Notes: generated by a model from the sequence alone, not told the origin. Shown: positions 12,312 to 22,199, counted from the stretch's first letter. The stretch: 63,400 nt of DNA from Actinomycetales bacterium (GCA_018970205.1 JAGWWW010000002.1:8001-71400); one strand, 5' to 3'. Made by a program: numbers and translations.

Positions 12312-12994
12312 CTGTCGGACCACCAGGCGCGGCCGGCGGCACCCTCTGCCAGGACGCGCAACTGGGTGACAGCAGCAGCAGGGTCGGCGGTGCCGTACAC
12401 AGCTGAGCCTGCGACGAAAGCGTCTGCACCGGCGTCTGCGCACCGCTCGATGGTCGCGGCGCTGACGCCGCCGTCGACCTGGATGCGGATGTCGAGACCG
12501 CCACTGCGAGCGTGCGTGCGCAGCTCCCGCACCTTCTCGAGGCACTCCCCCATGAACGCCTGGCCGCCGAACCCCGGCTCGACAGTCATGACCAGCACCA
12601 TGTCGACCTCGCGCAGCAGGCCGCGCACTGCGCTCACCGGCGTGCCAGGTTTGATGGCCACAGCGGCCCGGGCGCCATGGCTGCGCAGGGCCCGGCACAA
12701 AGTCCGGGCGTCACGTGCTGCCTCGATGTGAAAGGTCACACTGGCCGCGCCGGCCTCCGCGTATCCCGGGGCCCAACGATCCGGGTCGTCGATCATCAGG
12801 TGGCAGTCGACCTCGGTCGACACTTGGGCGAGCAGGTCCGCGACGACCGGCAGTCCGATGGTCAAGTTGGGGACGAAGTGGTTGTCCATGACATCGACGT
12901 GCAACCAGTCGGCCACCGAGGCCACCCGCTCGCAGTCCTCGACCAGCCGCCCGAAATTGGCAGACAGGATGCTGGGCGCGATGATCAATCCCAC
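12305..12994 (-). CDS. rpe: Ribulose-phosphate 3-epimerase
   Basis: 229 aa. Interconverts ribulose 5-phosphate and xylulose 5-phosphate in the pentose phosphate pathway. Ribulose 5-phosphate is also the substrate of RibBA three genes on, which fits its place at the head of the rib genes. TIM-barrel motifs: [32 protein letters not shown] and QVDGGV. The GTG at 12994 begins [12 protein letters not shown]. It has no SD, and a -10 hexamer ends 6 bases before it, so the transcript is predicted leaderless. Confidence 0.97.
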   Translation of the reverse strand: MGLIIAPSILSANFGRLVEDCERVASVADWLHVDVMDNHFVPNLTIGLPVVADLLAQVSTEVDCHLMIDDPDRWAPGYAEAGAASVTFHIEAARDARTLCRALRSHGARAAVAIKPGTPVSAVRGLLREVDMVLVMTVEPGFGGQAFMGECLEKVRELRTHARSGGLDIRIQVDGGVSAATIERCADAGADAFVAGSAVYGTADPAAAVTQLRVLAEGAAGRAWWSDRC

Positions 12995-13000
12995 GTGCTC

Positions 13001-13006
13001 AGCCTA
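13001..13006 (-). promoter_or_regulatory. -10 element of leaderless rpe promoter
   Basis: TAGGCT, then six bases (GAGCAC), then the rpe GTG start codon; the predicted transcript begins at the start codon. It lies in the 83-base gap after rsmB, which holds no other feature. Confidence 0.6.
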
Positions 13007-13077
13007 CGCGCGTGCGCGCGTCACGCTCGTGCCTGCACGCCTGAGCCGCCGCTGCACATCGACGGCTCGACGCTGGT

Positions 13078-14580
13078 TCACACGCGTCGAATCACGCTGA
13101 CGAACATCGCATCCGTGCCGTGGACATCGGGCCACATCTGCAGGTACGGGCGGCCGTGCGCGGATGCCGCGAGGTCACCGGCATTGCGCACGCCCGCGAC
13201 CTGCGGCAGCAACGCGGGCAGGTCGAGCACCTCACTGGCGAGGCCGCGGGATGCGGCTGCCTCCCGTGCACGGGTCACTACGGCCGTGGTCTCGGACAGG
13301 TGTGGGGAGCACGTTGCGTAAGTGACGATGCCACCGGGGCGAAGCGCAGTGAGCGCGGCCTGCAGAAGTCGCTCTTGCAGCGGGGCGAGATCAGCCACGT
13401 CCGCGGCCCGTCGCTGCCAGCGAAGGTCCGGCCGGCGGCGCAGCGAGCCGATGCCGGAGCAGGGAGCGTCGAGCAGCACCCGGTCGAACGAACCGTCCCG
13501 GTACCAGTCCTGCTCGTGCAGCGCGGTGGCATCGGCCACGACGCACCTGACCCCCGGGTAGCCGCGCAGAGTCTGTGAGACCAGGTGTGCCCGGTGCTCG
13601 TGCACCTCGACGGCGGTCAGGCTCGCTCCGCGCGGGCCGGCCAACCCGGCGAGCAGCGCGGCCTTCCCACCCGGGCCGGCGCACAGGTCCAACCACTGCC
13701 GGTCCGCGCCCGCCAACGCAACCCCGGCCGCGATGAGTGCGACGACTTGACTGCCCTCGTCTTGCACGGCCGCGGCACCGGAGCGGACTTCGGCGATGGC
13801 GCCGACGTCGCCGCGGATGCCGGTGACGGCGAATGCGCTCCACCGCCCGGCTGTGCCGCCGAGCCGCTCGCGCAGGTCATCAACCTCGGCCAACCCCGGC
13901 CTCGCGCACAGTGTCGGCCGAGGCGCGTCGTTGTCCGCTTGCAGCACCGCAGGCAGGGATGCCGCGTCCCGGCCGGCGGCCGCGAGCGCGTCCCGGAACG
14001 CGGTGACGATCCAACGCGGGTGGGACAAACGCGTGCCTAGGGCCGTCATGGCGTCGGCCCCGCTCGCACAGTGGTCCTGCCACTGCGCAAGGTCGCGCGC
14101 GCAGACTGAACGCATCACGGCGTTGATGAACCCGCGCGCTCCCGGGGCGCCGATGTCGCGGACGAGGTCGACGGCAGTCGACACAGCGGCATGCGATGGC
14201 ACGCCGAGCAGCAGTGCCTGCGCAGCACACAGCCGCAGGACCGTCAGGGACTTGGAGTCGATGTCGCAGACCTGCCTGTTGGCGCACGACTCGATGACCG
14301 CGTCGAGCAGGCCGCGCCAGCGCAGCGTGGTGTAGACGAGGTCGGTGGCGAAAGCGCGGTCGCGGACGTCGAGCCGCGTCTGCACGAGGGTGTGGGGCAG
14401 CAGCAGATTGGCGTAGGCACCGCGTCGCTCCACCGCGTCCAGCACGGTCCACGCCACGACCCGCGCGCTCTCCTCGCGCCGAATGTCCTGACGCGGATTG
14501 CCCTCCCGGGGTGCGCCCGCCCGGTGGGCACCGCCGCGCCGCGCACGCGCGTCGCCAGGGCCTGGCACCCGGCCGCTCAT
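13078..14580 (-). CDS. rsmB: 16S rRNA m5C967 methyltransferase, RsmB/Sun family
   Basis: 500 aa. Methylates a cytosine of 16S rRNA with SAM. The N-terminal part (about 40-175) is the NusB-like RNA-binding domain, and the C-terminal part is the Rossmann methyltransferase. SAM motif: LDLCAGPGGKAALLAG (about 295-310); motif IV DAPCSGIGSLRRRPD; motif VI catalytic cysteine in TYATCSPH. The first 35 residues are low-complexity and basic, so the true start may be slightly later. The start overlaps the fmt stop by four bases, placing it in def-fmt-rsmB. Confidence 0.95.
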   Translation of the reverse strand: MSGRVPGPGDARARRGGAHRAGAPREGNPRQDIRREESARVVAWTVLDAVERRGAYANLLLPHTLVQTRLDVRDRAFATDLVYTTLRWRGLLDAVIESCANRQVCDIDSKSLTVLRLCAAQALLLGVPSHAAVSTAVDLVRDIGAPGARGFINAVMRSVCARDLAQWQDHCASGADAMTALGTRLSHPRWIVTAFRDALAAAGRDAASLPAVLQADNDAPRPTLCARPGLAEVDDLRERLGGTAGRWSAFAVTGIRGDVGAIAEVRSGAAAVQDEGSQVVALIAAGVALAGADRQWLDLCAGPGGKAALLAGLAGPRGASLTAVEVHEHRAHLVSQTLRGYPGVRCVVADATALHEQDWYRDGSFDRVLLDAPCSGIGSLRRRPDLRWQRRAADVADLAPLQERLLQAALTALRPGGIVTYATCSPHLSETTAVVTRAREAAASRGLASEVLDLPALLPQVAGVRNAGDLAASAHGRPYLQMWPDVHGTDAMFVSVIRRV

Positions 14581-15500
14581 ACGAACACCGGTGCGGGGTC
14601 GCGCAACCCGCGCGCCCAGTCAGTTGCGGCCATCGCCGGCTTTCCGGCCGGCTGCACCCGATCCAGCAGGAGGTCCACCGAGCCAGTGCCCACGCGGACC
14701 TCACCTCGGTCGACGCGGACGTGCCCGGGGTCCAGCGTGCTGTGTGACTGAAGTTGCGGTACGCCGGAGAGCTTCACCCGGTGCTCGCCGAGCATGGTCC
14801 AGGCTCCGGGGTGGGGCGTGAACGCACGGACCTTGCGGTTCACGGCGAGCGCGGGCGCTCGCCAGTCGATGCGTGCCTCGTCGGTGGACACCCGGCCGGC
14901 CCAGGTCGCCGCCGCATGGTCCTGAGGACGCGGCGTCAAGCCTTCGCTATCAAGCGACTGCAGAACCTCCACCAGCAGATCGGCCCCACTCTCACACAGA
15001 CGCGCCAACAGGCTGCCGGCGTTGTCGCGAGGGCTGATCTCTTGGGTGACCTGTCCGTAGACCGGCCCGGTGTCCAACCCCGCCTCGATCCGGAACACCG
15101 TGGCGCCGGTGATCTCGTCTCCGGCTTCCAGCGCGCGCTGCACCGGGGCGGCGCCGCGCCACGCGGGCAACAGGGAGAAGTGCAGGTTCAGCCACCCATG
15201 CCGGGGCACGTCCAGCAGGTGGCTCGGCACCATCAACCCGTAGGCGACGACAAGGACAACATCGGGTTTGCAGGCGGTGAGCCACGCCTGCGCCTGCGGC
15301 CCGCGAAGCGACGTCGGCTGATAGACCTCGATGCCGGCCCGGTCCGCAGTCTGTGCAACCTCACACCGGTTCGAGCGGCGTCCACGGCCTGCGGGAGCAT
15401 CGGGGCGGGTGAGCACGGCACGCACCTCGGTGCCACCGGAGATCAGCCGCATCAACACGTCTGCCGCGGGCGCGGGTGTGCCCGCGAAGAGGATGCGCAT
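14577..15500 (-). CDS. fmt: Methionyl-tRNA formyltransferase
   Basis: 307 aa. Formylates initiator Met-tRNA using 10-formyl-tetrahydrofolate. N-terminal formyltransferase core: MRILFAGTPAPAADVL, the HFSLLPAWRGAAP catalytic loop (around residue 110) and the TGATVFRIEAGLDTGP Asp motif. The C-terminal OB-like tRNA-binding domain begins about residue 205. It sits 5 bases after def, the enzyme that later removes the formyl group, which is the usual pairing. Confidence 0.97.
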   Translation of the reverse strand: MRILFAGTPAPAADVLMRLISGGTEVRAVLTRPDAPAGRGRRSNRCEVAQTADRAGIEVYQPTSLRGPQAQAWLTACKPDVVLVVAYGLMVPSHLLDVPRHGWLNLHFSLLPAWRGAAPVQRALEAGDEITGATVFRIEAGLDTGPVYGQVTQEISPRDNAGSLLARLCESGADLLVEVLQSLDSEGLTPRPQDHAAATWAGRVSTDEARIDWRAPALAVNRKVRAFTPHPGAWTMLGEHRVKLSGVPQLQSHSTLDPGHVRVDRGEVRVGTGSVDLLLDRVQPAGKPAMAATDWARGLRDPAPVFV

Positions 15501-15505
15501 GTGGG

Positions 15506-16045
15506 TCAGAGCCCGAAGCGGCCGTGTGGGTCGAGTTTGACGGCTGGAGCGGGTTGACCGAACCAGGCCGCCTCACGGATGGCGCGCATCGCCTCTTTGC
15601 GCGCGGTCGGGTCAAGCCGGTCGACGAAGACGACACCGTCGAGGTGGTCGGTCTCGTGTTGGATGCAACGCGCGAGGAGCTCGCTGCCGCGGATGGCGAC
15701 AGGCTCGCCGTGCATGTTCACACCTCTGGCGACCACGGACAGTGCGCGCCTGGTGTCGAAGGTCAACCCGGGCACGGACAGGCATCCCTCAGGCCCGTCT
15801 TGCTCGTCCTCGGACAGGTCCAGCACCGGGTTGCATAGGTGGCCGAGCTCGTCGTCGACGTACCAGGTGAACACCCGCAGACTCACTCCGATCTGCGGCG
15901 CCGCCAGACCCACACCGGGGGCTTGGAGCATCGTGTCTGTGAGGTCGCAGATGAGGGTGCGTAGTTCCTTGTCGAATGTCTCCACTGGCGCAGCCACGCT
16001 GCTGAGCACCGGGTCCCCGAAGAGACGGATTGACTGCACAGTCAC
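15506..16045 (-). CDS. def: Peptide deformylase
   Basis: 179 aa. Metalloenzyme that removes the N-terminal formyl group from new proteins. All three motifs are intact: GVGLAAPQ (44-51), EGCLS (86-90, metal ligand Cys88) and HETDH (130-134, two His ligands and the catalytic Glu). The GTG start at 16045 has a clear GGAGG five bases upstream. First gene of def-fmt-rsmB, with a -10 hexamer TAGACT about 70 bases upstream. Confidence 0.97.
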   Translation of the reverse strand: MTVQSIRLFGDPVLSSVAAPVETFDKELRTLICDLTDTMLQAPGVGLAAPQIGVSLRVFTWYVDDELGHLCNPVLDLSEDEQDGPEGCLSVPGLTFDTRRALSVVARGVNMHGEPVAIRGSELLARCIQHETDHLDGVVFVDRLDPTARKEAMRAIREAAWFGQPAPAVKLDPHGRFGL

Positions 16046-16114
16046 GGGTGCCTCCAGGGGACACGTCGGCGGGGTGGCTGATGGCTGCGGCGCAGGGACA
16101 TGAATGCGATTGTC

Positions 16115-16120
16115 AGTCTA
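16115..16120 (-). promoter_or_regulatory. -10 element of def-fmt-rsmB promoter
   Basis: TAGACT on the minus strand predicts a start near 16108 and a leader of about 60 bases ending in the GGAGG of def. No clear -35 box. The rest of the 171-base gap between priA and def (16046-16216) shows no gene. Confidence 0.45.
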
Positions 16121-16216
16121 GGCGAGGCCGTCGGGCGGGTAGAGCAGGCGACGCTGCGGCATTTGCCCGGCTGCGGCGCCACCGCTGCCGGCGCGCAGAT
16201 GTGCAGCAGCGCCGTC

Positions 16217-18190
16217 TCAGACGGGGTTACCGGGGTCGACGACCACCGCCACCGGGTCGCCGCGGCGAGCAGCCTGCCGCTCGGCGAGCACGGCGCGTAA
16301 GCGTTCGCTGAACTGCGGCCCGTAGCGCCAGGGGATGCTCACAATCGCCGTTGCGCTGCCATCGGGTTGCGGCTCCGGGCCGATGATGCTCGACGGAGTC
16401 GGCACATCCACAGCGTCGAGAACTGCCAGCAGGTCGCGGGCGGCGCCGCGCAACAGGACCACCCGCGCAGCCGGTGCCAGGTGCGCACCCGCGCGCTCGG
16501 TGAGTTGACGCTCGGCGAAGCCGACTGGGTCCCAGCGGATGAGCGCCTGGGCGACCGCGGTCCCGGGGTCGGCGACGATGACAGCGGCAGCGCCGGCCCG
16601 TGCCATCGACAAGGCTTGGGCTAGCCGCGTGAAGGCGAACTGCTCGGCTCGCAGATCAGGCAGGGCCAGCCAGGTGGCCACATCCAGCGCCACCACCGCG
16701 GCATAGCCCGAGTCCGCGATCGGCTCGCAGCCCGGTGTGGCGATGACGATGGCCGGGGCGTTGTGAACCCGGGCCACGCGTCGGTCGGCGTTGCTGCTGA
16801 TGAGGCGAACTCCTGGGAAGGCTTTGCCGAACTGCTCGAGCAGGCGGTCCTGACCGATGCTCACCGCGCGCCATGAGCGCGACCCGCAGTCGGGACAGGC
16901 TGCGGGAACGACCGCCGAGCAACCGTCGCAGCGCAGGCCTTCAGCGGTGAGGTTGACGCCGGCGCCGCAGGCGGCACATCGGCGCGGTTTGCGGCAGCCG
17001 GCGCAACTCACGACTGGGATGTAGCCGCGCCGGGGCGCGAGCACGAGGACCGGACCTTGGTTGAGCCCGCTGCGCAATGCGGTGAAAACCGCGTGCGGGG
17101 TTCCTGTGGCGCCCGCGAGCCGGTCCGGGCCGTCGCCGCTGGCGGCCACGGCTTGGACGCGCGGGGCGCATTCGCGCACCGTCGCCGGGGTGCCGCTGAT
17201 CAGTGTCAACCAGCGGCGCTGGATGAGCGCCGCCGCCTCAGCGGTCATCGCCGTGCCGGCGCAGATGAATGCTGCTCCTTCATGCTGGGCGCGCAGCGCC
17301 AGGACTTCCCGCACATGCCAGTACGGAGCGTGCGGCTCGGTGTGTGTCGTCGCCCCGTCGTCCCAGATGATGAACGTGGCTGCCTGCGCAACCGGCGCGA
17401 ACGCCGCGCCCCGAGTGCCAATCACGACCCGGCTACGGCCTGATCGCACGTCGCGGAACGCCCGCCAGCGCGCGTTCCGGCCCATCTGCGAGGTCAGAGT
17501 TGCGTGCGACACGGGGCAGGTGCGCGCCACGATGGCGCACAACCTGTGCACATCGGCGGCATCGGGAAGCACCACCAGCACCCCGCCGACAGCCGCCCGC
17601 GACGCCACTACGGCCGCCAGCAGCCGCATCGGGTCCCGCCCGGGCAGCGCCACGAGCGCTGCCCGCAGCGGGTCGCTGGCTCTCAGCCCCTCGGACAGCC
17701 CGGGATACGCCTCAAGTTCGAGGGCCAGGGCTGCGCGGTCGTCGACACTGAGGCCGTGTACCGCATCAGCAGCAGGCGCGTGGGCGGCAGCATCCACGGG
17801 CACTGCCCCCGGTGAGGTCTCGGCGGGCTCTTCGAGGTCGATTGCCGCAACCCGCGGCGGCACCGCGGTGCGCACCACATCAGCGAAGGTGCCGACCCAG
17901 CGGTCGGCGACCGCGCGACATGCGGAGATAGTCGCCTGTGTGAGCACCGGCTCGCCCAGCACCCGCTCCACGGGGGCGAGCGGCCCGGGATGGCTGCTGC
18001 TCGGGCGGACCTCAACCACCCAGCCACTGACGAGCCGGCGGGCGAAACGCACCCTGACCGCGCTGCCCACGGCAACCTGGTCTGCGAGTTTCTCGGGGAT
18101 GCGATAGTCGAAGATGCGGTCCAGATGTAAGAGCGGGGTGTCGATGAGCACCCCGGCCACTGCGTCGTTCTGCGATGCGCGGGGCGCCAT
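16217..18190 (-). CDS. priA: PriA-like primosomal protein N' without a functional helicase core
   Basis: About 657 aa from the ATG at 18190. A GTG at 18217 is also possible but would overlap the metK 3' end. The N-terminal 3'-DNA-end-binding domain is clear (LIDTPLLHLDRIFDYRIPE). The zinc-binding region has paired cysteines (CAGCRKPRRCAACG, then CDGC and CPDCG). In the Walker A position the sequence reads ALPGRDPMRLLAAV, with no GKT, and in the DEEH box position it reads WDDGATTHTE. ATPase activity is therefore probably lost. Loss of these motifs is known for actinobacterial PriA. It may load replisome parts as a scaffold. Confidence 0.9.
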   Translation of the reverse strand: MAPRASQNDAVAGVLIDTPLLHLDRIFDYRIPEKLADQVAVGSAVRVRFARRLVSGWVVEVRPSSSHPGPLAPVERVLGEPVLTQATISACRAVADRWVGTFADVVRTAVPPRVAAIDLEEPAETSPGAVPVDAAAHAPAADAVHGLSVDDRAALALELEAYPGLSEGLRASDPLRAALVALPGRDPMRLLAAVVASRAAVGGVLVVLPDAADVHRLCAIVARTCPVSHATLTSQMGRNARWRAFRDVRSGRSRVVIGTRGAAFAPVAQAATFIIWDDGATTHTEPHAPYWHVREVLALRAQHEGAAFICAGTAMTAEAAALIQRRWLTLISGTPATVRECAPRVQAVAASGDGPDRLAGATGTPHAVFTALRSGLNQGPVLVLAPRRGYIPVVSCAGCRKPRRCAACGAGVNLTAEGLRCDGCSAVVPAACPDCGSRSWRAVSIGQDRLLEQFGKAFPGVRLISSNADRRVARVHNAPAIVIATPGCEPIADSGYAAVVALDVATWLALPDLRAEQFAFTRLAQALSMARAGAAAVIVADPGTAVAQALIRWDPVGFAERQLTERAGAHLAPAARVVLLRGAARDLLAVLDAVDVPTPSSIIGPEPQPDGSATAIVSIPWRYGPQFSERLRAVLAERQAARRGDPVAVVVDPGNPV

Positions 18191-18224
18191 CACGCCACGC
18201 CGAAGCCGGGCCGACACCTGCACA

Positions 18225-19454
18225 TCAGCGCGTGACCGCCGCCTTGATCTGGTCCACCTTGTCAGTGCGCTCCCAGGGGAAGAGGACGTTCGACGCACCC
18301 TGCGCGCCGGCCACCGATGCGACTGGCCGGCCGAAGTGGCCGTACGAGGCGGTGGCTGAGTAGATGGGAGTCTTCAGCCCGAGTTGGTCGATGATCGCGG
18401 CCGGGCGCAGGTCGAAGACCTCGAGCACTGCGGCTTGGATAGTCGCGTCGGGCACCACGCCAGTGCCGAAGGTCTCGACGAACACGCCGACGGGGTGGGC
18501 GACGCCGATGGCATAAGCCACCTGGACCTCGCAGCGGGTCGCGAGCCCGGCGGCCACGATGTTCTTCGCAACCCAGCGCATCGCGTACGCGCCGGAGCGG
18601 TCGACCTTCGAAGGGTCCTTGCCGCTGAAGGCACCGCCGCCGTGGCGCGCCATGCCGCCGTAGGTGTCGACGATGATCTTGCGACCGGTCAACCCGGTAT
18701 CGGCGGCCGGGCCGCCGAGTTCGAAGGCCCCGGAGGGGTTGACCAAGAGCCGGACCGCGGAGGTGTCAACGCCGTCTGCGATGCCTGAGGCGAGAACCGG
18801 CTCGACCACCAGGCGCGCGACGTCCTGTGCGATCTGCTCCTGCGTCACGCCACGCGCGTGCTGGGTGGAGACCACGAGTGTGTCGAGGCCGACCGCCCGG
18901 CCGCCGTCGTACTCGACAGTGACCTGGGTCTTGCCGTCAGGGCGCAGGTAGTCCAGGCCTTCGTGGCGGCGCGCGTGAGCGAGCTGCTCGGCAAGGGCGT
19001 GCGCGAGACTGATCGGCAGCGGCATGAGCGCCGGGGTGTCGTCACAGGCATAGCCGAACATCAAGCCTTGGTCGCCGGCGCCCTGGGCGTCGTACGCGTC
19101 GCCGGCGCCGTCGCGGACCTCGAGCGCGCGGTCCACCCCGGCTGCGATCTCACGCGACTGACCGCTGATGGAGATGTTGACTCCGCAGGTTCGCCCGTCG
19201 AAGCCCTTCTCGCTGTCGTCATAGCCGATGCCGACGACGACATCGCGAACGATCTGCATGATGTCGCTGAAGCCACTGGTCGTGACCTCGCCGGCGACGT
19301 GCACCTGGCCGGTGGTGATGAGAGTCTCCACCGCGACCCGCGACTGCGGGTCCTGTGCGAGCAGGTCGTCGAGCACGGCATCGCTGATGGCGTCTGCGAT
19401 CTTGTCCGGGTGACCTTCAGTCACCGACTCGGACGTGAACAGCCGCTTGGCCAC
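18225..19454 (-). CDS. metK: S-adenosylmethionine synthetase
   Basis: 409 aa. Makes SAM from methionine and ATP. Seen: [19 protein letters not shown] at the N-terminus, [12 protein letters not shown] in the middle, the phosphate loop [19 protein letters not shown], and a normal C-terminus. The GTG at 19454 is chosen because a strong GAGGAGG lies 5 bases upstream and [11 protein letters not shown] is the family start. The nearby -10 TAGACT gives a leader of about 40 bases. I saw no SAM riboswitch. Confidence 0.98.
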   Translation of the reverse strand: MAKRLFTSESVTEGHPDKIADAISDAVLDDLLAQDPQSRVAVETLITTGQVHVAGEVTTSGFSDIMQIVRDVVVGIGYDDSEKGFDGRTCGVNISISGQSREIAAGVDRALEVRDGAGDAYDAQGAGDQGLMFGYACDDTPALMPLPISLAHALAEQLAHARRHEGLDYLRPDGKTQVTVEYDGGRAVGLDTLVVSTQHARGVTQEQIAQDVARLVVEPVLASGIADGVDTSAVRLLVNPSGAFELGGPAADTGLTGRKIIVDTYGGMARHGGGAFSGKDPSKVDRSGAYAMRWVAKNIVAAGLATRCEVQVAYAIGVAHPVGVFVETFGTGVVPDATIQAAVLEVFDLRPAAIIDQLGLKTPIYSATASYGHFGRPVASVAGAQGASNVLFPWERTDKVDQIKAAVTR

Positions 19455-19501
19455 GGGTGCCTCCTCGGATGCATCAGGTGCGCGGCGATTGCGCGGGCGT
19501 G

Positions 19502-19507
19502 AGTCTA
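19502..19507 (-). promoter_or_regulatory. -10 element of metK promoter
   Basis: TAGACT on the minus strand, 47 bases before the metK GTG. No convincing -35. The remaining gap to coaBC (19508-19730) holds no visible gene or hairpin worth calling. Confidence 0.4.
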
Positions 19508-19730
19508 GGGCGCGGCACCGCCAACGCCTCTGACGCCAATGTGCCTCACACTGCGGTGCGGCGCAGGTGTGCAGCAGGGGCCCGATGCTGCGATGCCTGC
19601 CCACCGATGTGTTCCGATGCGCCGACCGGTGTGGCCGCCGGCGCGCGCAGGTGTCAGTGCACTGCGCGCGTTCGCCGCCGAGGCCCGGGCGCGGTATGTG
19701 AACGGCGCGCGGCCGGTCGCCTGGTCGTCG

Positions 19731-20942
19731 TCAGCCGAGCCGGCCGGCGATGACTGTGCAGACCGCGCCGCCGATGATGAGTTTGGGCTCGTCGGCGAGG
19801 TGCAGTTGCGGGCCGTCGTGGTCGAGGATGAGCACGCTGGCCCGGTCGTCACCGAAGACCGCTGAGCCGCTGACGTCGTTGGCGACGATGATGTCGCAAC
19901 CCTTTGCGGCCAACTTCTCCGCCGCGAGCCGGATGAGCACCTGCGGCTCGGACGCTGTTTCAGCTGCGAATCCGATGAGCAGCGGCCGGCCCTGCCTGCG
20001 GTTGCGGGACAGGCCCGCGAGGATGTCGCTGGTCTGCCGCAGGTGCAGCACCGGCGCCTCCCCCGCGGTCTTCTTGACCTTCTCGGCCTGAGCAAGCACG
20101 GTGAAGTCAGCGACGGCTGCGGACATCACCACCGCGTCCGCCCGCGCTGCCTCGCTCACAACCGCAGATTCGAGTTCCGCGTGGCTGCCCGCGCGAAGCG
20201 TCAGTGCGCCGGCGACATCCGGCAGGTCCACGTTGGAGGCGATGACCACGACCTCGGCGCCGAGGGCGACAGCTGCGGACGCGATGGCGTACCCCATGCG
20301 CCCGGACGACCGGTTGCCCAACCAGCGCACAGGGTCCCAGGCCTCGCGGGTGCCGCCGGCGGTGACGACAACCCGGCGCCCACGAAGCGGCCGGTCCGGA
20401 CCCGCGCCCGCCGCGCAGTAGGCGATGTCCGCCAGGGACTCCGGGGCGGGCAGGCGGCCCGGGCCGCTGTCGGGGCCGGTGAGCCGGCCGCTGTCGGGCT
20501 CGAGTACCAACATCCCCCGGCCGCGCAGCAGCGCGACGTTGGCGGCGGTGGCGGCGTTGAGCCACATCTCTGTGTGCATCGCCGGCGCGAGTACGACCGG
20601 CGCCTTCGCCATCAGCACGATGGCGCTGAGGACATCGTCACTGCGGCCGGCGGCGATGCGCGCCATGAAGTCGGCCGTGGCGGGGGCGACGAGGATGACG
20701 TCGGCGGCGCGGGCGGCACTTACGTGGCCGACAGATTCAGCGCGCTGCCACAGACTAGTCAGCACCGGACGGCCCGACAACGCTGCCCACGTGGCTTCGC
20801 CGACGAAATTCAGGGCACTCGGCGTCGCGGCGACGGTGACCTCGCATCCGAGATCACGCAGGCGGCGGACCACCTCGGCGGACTTGTAGGCGGCGATGCC
20901 CCCGGTCACGCCGAGCAGCACCGACGGCGGGCGACCGGTCAC
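19731..20942 (-). CDS. coaBC: Bifunctional phosphopantothenoylcysteine synthetase/decarboxylase
   Basis: 403 aa. The N-terminal CoaC half is a flavin decarboxylase (VLLGVTGGIAAYKSAEVVRRL; VAPATADFMARIAAG). The usual PxMNxxMW motif reads PAMHTEMW, a His for Asn change that I recall in other actinobacterial CoaBC. The C-terminal CoaB half ligates cysteine to phosphopantothenate (VVTAGGTREAWDPVRWLGNRSSGRMG; GFAAET; NDVSG). Together they perform two steps of coenzyme A synthesis. The GTG at 20942 was chosen by family fit (VTGRPPSVLLGVTGG); it lies 16 bases after the rpoZ stop. Confidence 0.95.
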   Translation of the reverse strand: MTGRPPSVLLGVTGGIAAYKSAEVVRRLRDLGCEVTVAATPSALNFVGEATWAALSGRPVLTSLWQRAESVGHVSAARAADVILVAPATADFMARIAAGRSDDVLSAIVLMAKAPVVLAPAMHTEMWLNAATAANVALLRGRGMLVLEPDSGRLTGPDSGPGRLPAPESLADIAYCAAGAGPDRPLRGRRVVVTAGGTREAWDPVRWLGNRSSGRMGYAIASAAVALGAEVVVIASNVDLPDVAGALTLRAGSHAELESAVVSEAARADAVVMSAAVADFTVLAQAEKVKKTAGEAPVLHLRQTSDILAGLSRNRRQGRPLLIGFAAETASEPQVLIRLAAEKLAAKGCDIIVANDVSGSAVFGDDRASVLILDHDGPQLHLADEPKLIIGGAVCTVIAGRLG

Positions 20943-20958
20943 AGCGAGGTGCCCGCAC

Positions 20959-21228
20959 TCAGGCGGTGGGCTCTTCCGGGATGAAGTCGAGCTTGCCGGT
21001 GTTGATCTCACGCAGGGCTACCGACAGCGGCTTCTGGGTCTTCTCCGCGTCCACCATCGGGCCGACGTACTCGAGCAGGCCCTCGCCGAGTTGGGAGTAG
21101 TAGGAGTTGATCTGCCGTGCGCGCTTGGCTGCGTAGATGACCAGCGCGTACTTCGACTCGGTCACGGCGAGCAAATCGTCGATCGGCGGGTCGGTGATAC
21201 CGGATGGCTGGGCGACGATGCCGGACAT
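20959..21228 (-). CDS. rpoZ: RNA polymerase omega subunit
   Basis: 89 aa. Assists assembly of beta-prime into RNA polymerase. Core motif: [28 protein letters not shown], then a conserved region ending [18 protein letters not shown] strong GAAGGAG lies 4 bases before the ATG. It lies between gmk and coaBC, the standard actinobacterial order. Confidence 0.97.
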   Translation of the reverse strand: MSGIVAQPSGITDPPIDDLLAVTESKYALVIYAAKRARQINSYYSQLGEGLLEYVGPMVDAEKTQKPLSVALREINTGKLDFIPEEPTA

Positions 21229-21305
21229 GACACTCCTTCACAGGTCCCGGCTGCCAGCCGGGTCGGGTCGTGCGGATGGGGGCGGGAACCGCCGCTGCGC
21301 CAAGA

Positions 21306-21869
21306 CTACGTGCTACTGGCTTCCGGCAGACCGAGTAAGGATACCAGCCGCGCCACTGCCTCATCGAGGCTGTCGTTGACCACGGTGACGTCGAACTCGC
21401 CCTGGGCGGCCATCTCGGTCCTGGCCGCCTGCAGCCGCCGGGCCACGACATCCGGGTGCTCGGTGCCGCGGCCGGACAGCCGTGCCACCAGGCTCTCCCA
21501 CGACGGCGGCGCGAGGAAGACCAGTTGCGCATGCGGCATCGAGCGCCGCACCTGCCGCGCGCCCTCGAGGTCGATCTCAAGCACCACCGGCATCCCCGAT
21601 GCGAGGTGCTCCGCCACGGCAGCCCGCGGGGTGCCGTACCAGTTGCCTGCGAAGTTCGCGTATTCCAGGAACTCCCCCGCTGCCCGCATCTGCTCGAATT
21701 GCTCCAACGTGACGAAGAAGTAATGCTCGCCGTCGACCTCACCGGTGCGCGGCGCGCGGGTCGTCGCGCTAACCGACACCCAGACATCAGGCCGCGTCTG
21801 GCGCAGTCGTTGGATCAGAGTGCTCTTGCCAACCCCGCTGGGCCCGGAGACCACTGTCAGCCCGGCCAT
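21306..21869 (-). CDS. gmk: Guanylate kinase
   Basis: 187 aa. Phosphorylates GMP to GDP. P-loop [11 protein letters not shown] at about residues 8-18; GMP-binding region with [19 protein letters not shown] and an F-x-E-x-A-x-F loop ([16 protein letters not shown]). The ATG overlaps the mihF stop (TGATG), so the two are translated in tandem. Normal length. Confidence 0.97.
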   Translation of the reverse strand: MAGLTVVSGPSGVGKSTLIQRLRQTRPDVWVSVSATTRAPRTGEVDGEHYFFVTLEQFEQMRAAGEFLEYANFAGNWYGTPRAAVAEHLASGMPVVLEIDLEGARQVRRSMPHAQLVFLAPPSWESLVARLSGRGTEHPDVVARRLQAARTEMAAQGEFDVTVVNDSLDEAVARLVSLLGLPEASST

Positions 21870-22186
21870 CAGGATCCGTGAAACTCGCGCAGCAAGGCTT
21901 GTCGCTGGACCGCGCCGAGGCCCTGTAGCCGCCGGGTCGGCGAGATCGCGAGCCGTTCCATGATCGCCTGGCTGCGGGTCTTGCCGATGCTCGGCAGCGC
22001 TTCAAGCAGCGCGCTCACGCGCATCTTCGCCACGATGGGGTCGGCGTCCGCCATCGCGACGACGTCGGCGATCGACAACTCACGTTGCCTCACCCGCGAT
22101 CGGACATCAGCGCGCACGGCCCTCGAGTGCGCGGCTTGCGCCAACGCCTCAGCCCGCTGGGCCGGCGACAACTCCGGGACGCTCAC
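21869..22186 (-). CDS. mihF: Integration host factor, actinobacterial type (mIHF)
   Basis: 105 aa. Nucleoid-associated DNA-binding protein needed for growth and site-specific recombination in mycobacteria. The helical C-terminal part with a helix-hairpin-helix-like stretch is clear: [20 protein letters not shown] and [18 protein letters not shown]. The GTG at 22186 is chosen because a -10 TAGGTT lies 7 bases before it and no SD is present, so the mRNA is predicted leaderless. Encoded before gmk, as in other actinobacteria. Confidence 0.95.
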   Translation of the reverse strand: MSVPELSPAQRAEALAQAAHSRAVRADVRSRVRQRELSIADVVAMADADPIVAKMRVSALLEALPSIGKTRSQAIMERLAISPTRRLQGLGAVQRQALLREFHGS

Positions 22187-22193
22187 GCCGCGG

Positions 22194-22199
22194 AACCTA
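22194..22199 (-). promoter_or_regulatory. -10 element of leaderless mihF promoter
   Basis: TAGGTT, seven bases, then the mihF GTG. The transcript is predicted to begin at or next to the start codon. It lies in the 53-base gap after pyrF. Confidence 0.6.

Noticed and set aside
12995-13077. Possible FMN riboswitch before the rib genes
   Set aside because: The gap is only 83 bases and holds a leaderless rpe promoter; no conserved riboswitch core was recognised there or in other rib gaps.
19455-19730. Possible SAM riboswitch or small RNA near metK
   Set aside because: No SAM riboswitch core and no strong hairpin; only a -10 box was seen.
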